Assembly (NCBI GenBank): GCA_964654545.1
Contig: CAZZIU010000021.1
Location: 1-31,170 of the forward strand
Length of the DNA: 31,170 bases
Direction of reading: 5' to 3'
Origin: JABMOV01 sp964654545
Lineage (GTDB): Bacteria; Fidelibacterota; Marinisomatia; Marinisomatales; JABMOV01
Under the pieces are notes generated by a model that saw only the letters and a program-made list of their open reading frames with translations, was not told the origin of the DNA and ran no database searches. This document shows positions 8,684-16,489 of the stretch, piece after piece. Both the position numbers and the translations under genes were made by a program. Numbering within the stretch: position 1 is the stretch's first letter; each line of letters starts with the position of its first letter.

Positions 8684-9850
8684 ATGAAACATTTAATAGC
8701 TATTTTTCTATCAGTTTTTCTAACATCCCAATTATTTGCGCAGGTTGCAAGTGTTACGAATGTGACCGCTGCTCAGCGTACAGATGGATCCAAAATAGTC
8801 GATATTTACTACGATCTATCCGAGGATACATTATTTACCTACTTTACTGTTATTGTCGAAATCAGTATGGATGGAGGATCGACATTTTCCCAATCTTCCT
8901 ACGTCAATGGCGATGTGGGAAACGGTATAATATCTGGTCTGAATAAACATGTTGAATGGAATATAGGAGCTGAATTCTATGGTACATTTAATGATCAGAC
9001 GGTGATAAGAATAATTGCTACTGGTCGGTTTTTTAATGTATCGTTTCCCTTTTCTGTCGTATCCGCAGGTGACTTCACTTATGGCTCAAGTAATGAAATT
9101 AGAAATATCCCCTATGATTATGAGATGATGATGTATGAAGCAACCAATGCCGATTATGCCGCCTTTTTAATTGATGCATTTGAATCGGGAGGCGTTTGGC
9201 TGGATGGCGACTATGTACAAGGTTTCTATTCCGGTGACGAAGTGTATGGACCTGGCAATTATAATTTAATTCAATTATCTGGAAGTCACATATATTGGAA
9301 TGGTACAACCTTTGTTGTCCACGAAGGATATGGACAACATCCGGTCGCTTTTGTGAGCTGGTTTGGTGCCTACAAATTTGCCGACTATTATGCCTTACGT
9401 TTGCCAACCGATGAAGAATGGGAAAAAGCAGCCCGGGGAAATACAGGTAATGCTTACCCCTGGGGAAATTCAATAGATGGAACCTATGCAAATTATTGGG
9501 ACAGTGGTGATCCTTATGACAATGGAACCTCACCGGTGGGCTTCTATGATGGAAATGTGAATGATGGATTTTCAACCAACAATAGCCAGTCTCCGTATGG
9601 AATATATGATTTAGCTGGAAATGTATCTGAGTGGACATCCACATGGTCTTCTTCCAACAGTGATAGAAAAATATTTAAAGGCGGTGCCTGGGCTTGGGGA
9701 TCTGGTGAAGCCTCAAGTGTTTGGTGGGCAGACTGGTGGTCTATTTGGGATTGTGATCAAGCTTCAGGATTTCGTTGTGTTCGTACCATTAGCTCTGCAA
9801 GAGCAGATTATTTGTTAGGTAACAAATCTAAAAATTCAAAGCTCAAATAA
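8684..9850 (+). CDS. Secreted FGE/SUMF1-fold protein lacking catalytic cysteines
   Basis: The product has a clear signal peptide (MKHLIAIFLSVFLTSQLFA, then Q). An N-terminal FN3-like domain follows (about 21-107), then a formylglycine-generating-enzyme-like domain (about 110-378). Family marks include MMYEATNADYAAFL, HPVAFVSWFGAYKFADYY, LRLPTDEEWEKAARG, YGIYDLAGNVSEW and a closing ASGFRCVRT. True enzymes of this family oxidise a sulfatase cysteine using two cysteines after the GGS motif. Here the motif is GGAWAW, with W338 and A343 at those positions, so enzyme activity of that kind is not expected. A structural or ligand-binding role, as in other secreted members of the fold, is more likely. 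AGGATAATCCT, a palindrome containing the ribosome site, touches the ATG. Confidence 0.88.
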   Translation: MKHLIAIFLSVFLTSQLFAQVASVTNVTAAQRTDGSKIVDIYYDLSEDTLFTYFTVIVEISMDGGSTFSQSSYVNGDVGNGIISGLNKHVEWNIGAEFYGTFNDQTVIRIIATGRFFNVSFPFSVVSAGDFTYGSSNEIRNIPYDYEMMMYEATNADYAAFLIDAFESGGVWLDGDYVQGFYSGDEVYGPGNYNLIQLSGSHIYWNGTTFVVHEGYGQHPVAFVSWFGAYKFADYYALRLPTDEEWEKAARGNTGNAYPWGNSIDGTYANYWDSGDPYDNGTSPVGFYDGNVNDGFSTNNSQSPYGIYDLAGNVSEWTSTWSSSNSDRKIFKGGAWAWGSGEASSVWWADWWSIWDCDQASGFRCVRTISSARADYLLGNKSKNSKLK

Positions 9851-9859
9851 ATCAAAAAA

Positions 9860-12800
9860 ATGCGTCGTTTTTCGACAATATTAGCCCTTATTTCAATAGT
9901 CATTGGACAGACTGACACGACGGCCACATTTAGCGGTATATCTGGAATTATTACAATTGATGCGTCCGATCCCACCGTTGATTGGATTTCACCAAATGGG
10001 GGCGAACAATTTACAGTTAATGAAATATTTACTGGATCATGGAACGCTAGCGATGAGAGCTTTGGTACAAACCCAATTCAAGTTGACTACTCAACGGAAA
10101 TAGGAGGCTGGTTTTACCCAGTAGCATCCAATATGAATAATTCCGGAAGTGACAACTTTTCAGCTCCGGCTAGTGAGACCGATTACTTCCGAATTCGCAT
10201 TCAGGCTATGGATGTTTTTGGAAATGTCGCGGAAGATATTAGTCAAGGATACATTCTCGTAGGCACGGGTGCAGGTGGTTCGGATACAACCACTACCATT
10301 AGCGACACAGGTCCACAAATTACCATTGATGCAGAGGATCCATTTGTGGAATGGTTATTGCCGAATGGGGGTGAATCTTATGCTTCTGGCGAAGCTATAA
10401 ATATATCCTGGAATTCAAGTGATCAAAACTACGGAGCCAATCCAATTGACATCCTTATTTCTGAAACAATTGGAGGGTACACTTCTTCCATTGCAAGTCA
10501 AATTCCTAATACTGGTTCTACCACAATCTCATTGCCTACCGTTGATACCCAATTCGCTCGCCTCCACATCATTGGGTTGGATAATTATGGTAACAAATCG
10601 GAAGATGCCAGTGATGGGTATATTACCATAGGATCTCCAGCAGGGGCCGGTAATGATACAACGGCTAACGTTGCAAATTTTTCTGGTAGTTTTGTCACCG
10701 ATGCATCAGATCCACAAGTTGATATATTGATGCCCGATGGAGGTGAAACATATCTTGAATTTTCTTCGATAAATGTCCAATGGTCTGCATTCGATGAATC
10801 AATATTAACCAATCCGATTCAGATAAGTATGGCAACTGAAATCGGTGGGATTTTTACTCTCCAATCCGAGAATATTGCAAACGACGGTCTAGAACAAATT
10901 GTCGCACCGGCTGGTCCGGTTGATTTTGGACAAATGCGCGTAACCGCTGTCGATACATTCGGAAACATTGGAGTGGATGAGAGTGCGGGTTATTTCTCAG
11001 TATTCGTGTCAGGGACTGGTGCGATCCAGGGGTATATTAGTACTGCTCGAGACATTGATGGTACGCTTTATGTCTCATTGTGGTACCCTGGACATAATCC
11101 TGATACAGATCCAGCAGATGAAGAAAAGACTCCGGTATCTGTATCAATGCTGTTTTCTGACCAATACTTATACTCATTTGCTAATATTGATCCAGGAGTT
11201 GGTTATACCGTTGGGGCATTTATTGATCAAAATGGATCAACCAATACAGGTACGGACATCTGTGACAATGGCTTTGATTTGTCAGGATTGTCTTTACCCA
11301 TTACCGTTGAAACAAATTTGGTGTCACAGGGAACTGACATTGCCTTGGCAGAATGTCCCGATTTTGATGCACCAGCAATACCAGATGCATTTTCCATTGC
11401 AGCGGGAGATCGGGAAATAATACTTTCATGGACAGCCAATGGGGAGCCGGATTTGGTCGGGTACAATATTTACCGCGGGCTTTCTGCAACGACACTTATT
11501 TTGGTCGACGATATTACCGCTCCTGATACCAGTTACATAGACACCAGTGTAATAAACGGCCAAGAGTATTTTTATCAGATCACCGCCCGCGATGGAGCAA
11601 CCAACGAAAGTGACCCAACCGCAGTACTTTCTATTATTCCCAATGGGCCACCACAATGGGTTGGTATTACTGACACATCATTTTTTGAAGATGATTCATT
11701 GGTTCTGGATTTATATGTTCTGGTATTCGATGATAGCGATGCAGATAATACGCTAACATTTACGATTCCTTCGGGAGACTCTATTTCCATAATATATAAT
11801 GAACCCAGTCACACCGTAACATTTGTAGCGGAACCGGATTCCAGTGGATTTTCTGATTTTGTCACGTTCACAGCTACCGATCCTCAAGGAGCCTTTTCAA
11901 ATTTGAGCTTTTTGGTTTATGTCCAACCGGTAAATGATTCGCCGGTGATTACGTCGCCATCAGAAATTACAGCAGTGGAAGAATCTCCGTTTAGCTATGA
12001 AGCAGCCGCATATGATGTGGAAAGTGAATTGGTGGATTTATCCTATGATGTAGTGCCATCATGGACATCTGTCAATGGAGTTATCATTAGTGGAACACCT
12101 GATGATTTTGCGTCCGATACAATCTTTCGAGTTATTGCAAGTGATGGTGAAATGAGCGATACGCTGGATGTTTCCCTGTGGATAACCTATATAAACGATC
12201 CTCCAACGATCACATCTGCAACACAGGTGAACGCTGTTGAAGATCAATATTTTGTCTACCACGGGACAGTTGATGATCCGGACAACTCTTCGTTCTATTG
12301 GCAATTTTCCAATCTTCCACAATGGGTTACCGTGAATGCAGATTCTGTTTATGGGATACCGACGGAAGGTATGGGTGATACATCCTTTACATGCATTGTT
12401 TCAGACGGTGATTTACAAGATACAGTTGAAGTCCAAGTCAGTGTACAGGCTGTTAATGATCCACCGGTTCTCATTTCCGATGTGGTTACATTGGCGACAG
12501 AGGATTTGCCTTACCAATATATTATTGAAGGTTTTGACCCTGAAAATATTTCACTGAACTGGCAGTTTCAGAATATCCCAAGCTGGTTGAATGCTGACGC
12601 AGACACGCTATCCGGGATTCCAGCCGAAGGTAATTTAGATACAACGTTTACTATCATAGGTCAGGATGATGCGAATTCAGAGCAATGGATTGTGGACATT
12701 CTTGTTACTCCCGTTAATGATCCTCCCATAATTACTTCTACCAATAGCCTGTCTGGAAACAGTGGTCAATATGTTGTTTACCATGGATCTGCATCCGATC

Positions 12801-14884
12801 CTGAAGATTCCACATTGTTCTGGATATTTTCGTCACTACCATCCTGGCTAACTGCCGACGCGGATTCGGTTTTTGGTCTTCCCGAGCCGAGCAGTACAGA
12901 TACGTTTTTTATAGCCCAGGTGAGTGACGGTGAACTAACCGATGAAATCACCGTGAGCATTGTATTAAACCAAGGGAATACACTCCCATCCGTTTATCTT
13001 GCTGATATCGTCGAAGAGCAGCACAAGAATGTAACGATGAACGCATTCCTTATGGATCAGGATGGCGATCCTCTTACCTGGTCCGTAAAATACAACATTG
13101 GTGATGGCAATTGGATGCCGTGTACAATTTCATCTTTCTCAGGAACGATAGGAATTGATACCATGGAAATTGTCTGGGACAGTTGGAATGATTTACCAGA
13201 AGTGTCCTATCCCGCAATCGAATTACGGGTAATAGCTTTTGATAACATTGGAATTAATTATAGTGAATCGATACCATTTTCACTTGATAACCATGTTGGA
13301 AGCGCACAGTTTCAGCTAGACACAATGGAAGAAGTATCCCGAGTGGTAGAATTACCAATTATGATTACAGATTACTCTGGTGATCACTATACAATTACCA
13401 TTAATTATGCATTTAATGGCAGCGGCTGGAACACACCATCGTTGCAAGAATCTTCACTGGAGATTGGTGCCGATCAATATAATACCGTATTCCACTGGAA
13501 TTCTGAAGATAACCTCCCTAATCAGGATGGTGTGGCGACCATGTCCCTGGCAATTTTCGATGGCTGGGAATATGGTCAGGGAGATACAATCTCCATTCCT
13601 CTGGATAATCAATTTCTTCCCATCGTTACCAATTTGGGGAATATGGATATTCATTGGTTTGACACAATTGAATTGACATCAACTGTGGCATTAAATGATT
13701 CACTTTTAAATCAGGATGTTGCAGTAACGGGACTGGATCTGACCTATCCTTCTATTCCAACCTGGGACTCACTACACCAGCTGGTGGAGATAAATAACAG
13801 TGGAGGCTGGATAGGTTCTGATATAATTCAAGTCATTATTCCTCACACCATAACCGATATTTATGGTAATCCTGTGGATGGGAATCAAAACGGAGATCCG
13901 GATGGTGCTGCAGATGATGTGTTACTCGAATATAATGTCCACATGATTGGTGATTACGATGGAATGGGAAGTATCGATTTTGAAGATCTGGTATTGTTCC
14001 AACAGGCCTGGTGGCAAGATCCTATTAATACTAATGATAATGTGGGACCTGCGACGGGAGTTCCACCCTACATGCAAGTCAACGCAGATTCAGTTATTGA
14101 TTTTGAAGATTTAATGGTGTTTGCGCAAATGTGGAATTGGTCTAATGATCAATCAGGCAGGGTACTGGCTCGCGGATCAAATTTTCCTGATGGAAATACT
14201 ATAAATATTAATGTGAGTTATGCAAAGCGCAAACCAGGAGAACCGGATGACCTTGTTTTTATCGATTTGCTCCTGGATAGCCTTGAATCACCACCCGGAT
14301 CATGGAATATTACATTGCACCACACCACACAGGATATGGCGCTTCAGCAGGTTGAATCTCTACTCGATGATCAATGGATTCTACTGAAAAAAGAAGACCC
14401 CAACCTTGGCTATATTATGATTCAGATGGCTGACTTGAACCGCCACAATGATCCTGTCCAGGGTTACATTCTTCGACTAACCTATAAAAGATTAAGCGGA
14501 GTTGAATCTGACATCGGTATCTATTGCGATGTTAGAGACAGAAGCGGCTATTTATTGCATAGGAATTATCACTACCAGAGAATTCAGACTCAACGACCAC
14601 TTCCGGATAATTATGCCTTAAATCAGAATTATCCCAATCCTTTCAATCCTACGACCCGGATTGACTATGATCTTCCAGAGGACACACAGGTCTCTATTAT
14701 TATCTATGATATCCTGGGACAGGAAATATTGTCCCTGGTTGATGGGGAACAGGTAGCAGGGTTCCATTCCATTGTGTGGGACGGATCTAATCATCGTGGT
14801 CAACAAGTGAGTGCTGGCATGTATCTGATGCATATGGCCACACCGCACTATTCGGCAGTTAAAAAGCTGGTTTTAGTAAAATAA
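9860..14884 (+). CDS. Giant multi-Ig secreted protein with dockerin-like repeats and type IX sorting tail
   Basis: This 1674-residue protein has a signal peptide (about 1-16) and many beta modules. There are three repeats of about 105 residues starting near 32, 154 and 278, each with a D-x-SDP-x-V-D opening and PNGGE. A carboxypeptidase-regulatory-like section follows at about 385-500 and an FN3 domain at about 503-595. Then come a cadherin-like unit and four Ig repeats at a spacing of about 87 residues (starts near 691, 779, 866, 953, each opened by VNDPP or similar). An SbsA-type Ig domain lies near 1254-1362. Two dockerin-like segments follow at about 1364-1430 (GDYDGMGSIDFEDL and VNADSVIDFEDL, both with degenerate calcium loops). 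The last 95 residues carry the NYPNPFNPTTRIDYDLPED sorting signature, implying export by type IX secretion and surface attachment. Ligand and function are unknown. Confidence 0.88.
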   Translation: MRRFSTILALISIVIGQTDTTATFSGISGIITIDASDPTVDWISPNGGEQFTVNEIFTGSWNASDESFGTNPIQVDYSTEIGGWFYPVASNMNNSGSDNFSAPASETDYFRIRIQAMDVFGNVAEDISQGYILVGTGAGGSDTTTTISDTGPQITIDAEDPFVEWLLPNGGESYASGEAINISWNSSDQNYGANPIDILISETIGGYTSSIASQIPNTGSTTISLPTVDTQFARLHIIGLDNYGNKSEDASDGYITIGSPAGAGNDTTANVANFSGSFVTDASDPQVDILMPDGGETYLEFSSINVQWSAFDESILTNPIQISMATEIGGIFTLQSENIANDGLEQIVAPAGPVDFGQMRVTAVDTFGNIGVDESAGYFSVFVSGTGAIQGYISTARDIDGTLYVSLWYPGHNPDTDPADEEKTPVSVSMLFSDQYLYSFANIDPGVGYTVGAFIDQNGSTNTGTDICDNGFDLSGLSLPITVETNLVSQGTDIALAECPDFDAPAIPDAFSIAAGDREIILSWTANGEPDLVGYNIYRGLSATTLILVDDITAPDTSYIDTSVINGQEYFYQITARDGATNESDPTAVLSIIPNGPPQWVGITDTSFFEDDSLVLDLYVLVFDDSDADNTLTFTIPSGDSISIIYNEPSHTVTFVAEPDSSGFSDFVTFTATDPQGAFSNLSFLVYVQPVNDSPVITSPSEITAVEESPFSYEAAAYDVESELVDLSYDVVPSWTSVNGVIISGTPDDFASDTIFRVIASDGEMSDTLDVSLWITYINDPPTITSATQVNAVEDQYFVYHGTVDDPDNSSFYWQFSNLPQWVTVNADSVYGIPTEGMGDTSFTCIVSDGDLQDTVEVQVSVQAVNDPPVLISDVVTLATEDLPYQYIIEGFDPENISLNWQFQNIPSWLNADADTLSGIPAEGNLDTTFTIIGQDDANSEQWIVDILVTPVNDPPIITSTNSLSGNSGQYVVYHGSASDPEDSTLFWIFSSLPSWLTADADSVFGLPEPSSTDTFFIAQVSDGELTDEITVSIVLNQGNTLPSVYLADIVEEQHKNVTMNAFLMDQDGDPLTWSVKYNIGDGNWMPCTISSFSGTIGIDTMEIVWDSWNDLPEVSYPAIELRVIAFDNIGINYSESIPFSLDNHVGSAQFQLDTMEEVSRVVELPIMITDYSGDHYTITINYAFNGSGWNTPSLQESSLEIGADQYNTVFHWNSEDNLPNQDGVATMSLAIFDGWEYGQGDTISIPLDNQFLPIVTNLGNMDIHWFDTIELTSTVALNDSLLNQDVAVTGLDLTYPSIPTWDSLHQLVEINNSGGWIGSDIIQVIIPHTITDIYGNPVDGNQNGDPDGAADDVLLEYNVHMIGDYDGMGSIDFEDLVLFQQAWWQDPINTNDNVGPATGVPPYMQVNADSVIDFEDLMVFAQMWNWSNDQSGRVLARGSNFPDGNTININVSYAKRKPGEPDDLVFIDLLLDSLESPPGSWNITLHHTTQDMALQQVESLLDDQWILLKKEDPNLGYIMIQMADLNRHNDPVQGYILRLTYKRLSGVESDIGIYCDVRDRSGYLLHRNYHYQRIQTQRPLPDNYALNQNYPNPFNPTTRIDYDLPEDTQVSIIIYDILGQEILSLVDGEQVAGFHSIVWDGSNHRGQQVSAGMYLMHMATPHYSAVKKLVLVK

Positions 14885-14914
14885 TCATTTAGACGATATT
14901 TCTTAAATCCAAAC

Positions 14915-14933
14915 TTTATGCCATTTGCATAAA
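14915..14933. promoter_or_regulatory. Perfect 7-bp inverted repeat between two operons
   Basis: TTTATGC (14915-14921) and GCATAAA (14927-14933) are exact reverse complements around a 5-base spacer. No T-run follows, so it is a poor intrinsic terminator. It sits in the 145-base gap before the regulator gene that opens the pilus operon, where an operator would be expected. In AT-rich DNA such a repeat can arise by chance. No confident -35/-10 pair is visible in this gap. Confidence 0.4.
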
Positions 14934-14999
14934 TCCCTTGATACATAAAGATAGAAGTTGTAACATTCATCAAAATGTGAATATCGTTCATTTCGTTAA

Positions 15000-15017
15000 T
15001 ACCGTAAAATTGCGGTA
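15000..15017. promoter_or_regulatory. Palindrome just upstream of the regulator gene
   Basis: TACCGTAA and TTGCGGTA are near-exact reverse complements (7 of 8 positions) around a 2-base centre. The site ends 12 bases before the ATG of a DNA-binding protein gene, a position suited to autoregulation. It could also be an mRNA hairpin affecting the start codon. No Shine-Dalgarno is seen nearby. Confidence 0.4.
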
Positions 15018-15029
15018 AATTGGGTGTGG

Positions 15030-15656
15030 ATGAATAACAAAATAAAGAAATTTTATACAACCGGAGATGTAGCTCGCTATTGCGAGGTGGACGTGAATAC
15101 AGTAAAGCGCTGGATACGTCAGAATAATCTTCAGGCTTTTTCCACGCCCTCCGGCCACTATCGTGTAGCAAGAGAAAGATTCATTGCATTTCTTGAAGAA
15201 CAAGGCTTTACCTATGATCCGGCCTTTTTTGGAGATAAGCGTTACTCAAGTGACGTATTAATTATAGATGAAGATCCAGCCCGGATGGATGAAATAAGAC
15301 AACTGCTTCGATCGGTTTACAATGGAATAAAAATAGATACAGCATCCAACGGTTTTGACGGCTATCGGAAAGTTCATCCTGAGCCACCACGTCTGATTAT
15401 TGTGGACATGAAAACACCGGATGTTTCAGAAATTGAATTTTTAAAAATCATTCGCAAAAAAGAAACGTTCCAGGATACTCCAATATTGGTTATAACCAAG
15501 TCTTTGGATCGGTCCTTAAGCAATGAAATCATGAAATTGGAAGTCAACCGCATTATTGAAAGCCCAATTGGGGAAGATGACTTAAGGGATTTTTGTGATG
15601 ATGTGTTGCTGGATATGAACTCTGTTCACACAATACCAAGCAGGAATGTGTCATGA
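15030..15656 (+). CDS. Regulator with MerR/excisionase-type HTH and receiver domain
   Basis: The 208-residue protein opens with a winged-helix DNA-binding domain of the excisionase/MerR kind: FYTTGDVARYCEVDVNTVKR, then SGHYRV, about residues 6-52. A response-regulator receiver follows at about 70-190. It keeps the acidic pair (IIDEDP), the phospho-acceptor D126 (IIVDMKTP) and the switch Thr (VITKS). The conserved lysine before proline is replaced by S178 (IIESPI), so its phosphorylation response may be altered or lost. ATG 15030 is chosen over an in-frame GTG at 15024, but neither has a clear ribosome site. The stop overlaps the next start by 4 bases (ATGA). It is the first gene of the pilus operon and is likely to control it or respond to a pilus signal. 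Confidence 0.85.
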   Translation: MNNKIKKFYTTGDVARYCEVDVNTVKRWIRQNNLQAFSTPSGHYRVARERFIAFLEEQGFTYDPAFFGDKRYSSDVLIIDEDPARMDEIRQLLRSVYNGIKIDTASNGFDGYRKVHPEPPRLIIVDMKTPDVSEIEFLKIIRKKETFQDTPILVITKSLDRSLSNEIMKLEVNRIIESPIGEDDLRDFCDDVLLDMNSVHTIPSRNVS

Positions 15657-16489
15657 GTAATATGGATTATTATGAATTGGTTGATCTGGAGCAAGAACCA
15701 TTTGCTATGGCACCGGATCCAAAATTCTTTTATCAATCAAAAAGCCATGGAGAATGCCTCAACCGACTCGAAATATCATTGCGATTAAATCGTGGGTTGA
15801 ATGTGGTTATTGGTGGTATTGGGACAGGTAAAACAACATTGTCAAGACTGCTCCTAGGTCGTTTTGTGGAATTTGGCAGGGATTACAAATTTTACCTGAT
15901 TCTTGATCCGACATGGAAAGATAATTATGAGTTCCTCCACTATTTGCAAAAAATGTTTGGTATCAAATCCAAAACTGATTTGCAGGTTGATATGATGGAC
16001 CAGATTGAACATTATCTGATTGATATGGCGATAAACAGCAAAAGGCGTATCGTACTGGTAATCGATGAGGGTCAAAAAATGGGAAATGCCCAATTGGAGA
16101 TCATTCGAACGCTGCTGAACTTTGAAACCAATGATTCCAAACTAATTCAGGTGATAATATTTGCTCAACCAGAGTTTAAAGAATTGCTGGATAAGCATGA
16201 AAATTTCCGCGATAGAATCGCATTTGGATATTTCCTTAAACCGCTTGACCTTGAAGATACAATTCGACTGATAAAACACCGACTGGTTGTAGCCGGGGCC
16301 GACAAAGACAATCTGATGTTTACAGATGAAGCGATGAAGATCATTCACGAAAAGACCAAGGGATTTCCAAGAAAAATTGTAACAACGTGCCATCAACTTA
16401 TTATTGATATGCTACTAACAGGTAAGAAGAAAATTGATGGTACAGATGTTTTTGAACGTATGAAGGAAGCTGACCCATTCCGTGTCTGA
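15653..16489 (+). CDS. MshM/ExeA-like AAA ATPase
   Basis: The 278-residue soluble ATPase belongs to the ExeA/GspA/MshM group. The opening (YYELVDLEQEPFAMAPDPKFFY) is the family's typical N-terminus. Walker A is GGIGTGKTT (residues 54-62, K60), and Walker B ends in D138-E139 (VLVIDEGQ). The AAA lid and a sensor region with FPRKI follow. ExeA proteins help secretins assemble through the peptidoglycan using a membrane span and a peptidoglycan-binding domain. Both are absent here, so in length and layout this resembles MshM of MSHA pili. It overlaps its neighbours on both sides (4 bases upstream, 8 bases with the GTG of the PilM-PilN fusion), which suggests coupled translation and a role in building the pilus machine. 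Its exact task is inferred. Confidence 0.88.
   Translation: MSNMDYYELVDLEQEPFAMAPDPKFFYQSKSHGECLNRLEISLRLNRGLNVVIGGIGTGKTTLSRLLLGRFVEFGRDYKFYLILDPTWKDNYEFLHYLQKMFGIKSKTDLQVDMMDQIEHYLIDMAINSKRRIVLVIDEGQKMGNAQLEIIRTLLNFETNDSKLIQVIIFAQPEFKELLDKHENFRDRIAFGYFLKPLDLEDTIRLIKHRLVVAGADKDNLMFTDEAMKIIHEKTKGFPRKIVTTCHQLIIDMLLTGKKKIDGTDVFERMKEADPFRV

Noticed and set aside
9099..9644. 181-residue minus-strand frame inside the FGE-fold gene
   Set aside because: The product is extremely rich in His, Ser and Asn, the expected mirror of a Trp/Asp/Gly-rich gene. It has no family features.
8684..9850. Sulfatase-maturing enzyme
   Set aside because: The fold is present but both catalytic cysteines are replaced and no sulfatase gene is near.
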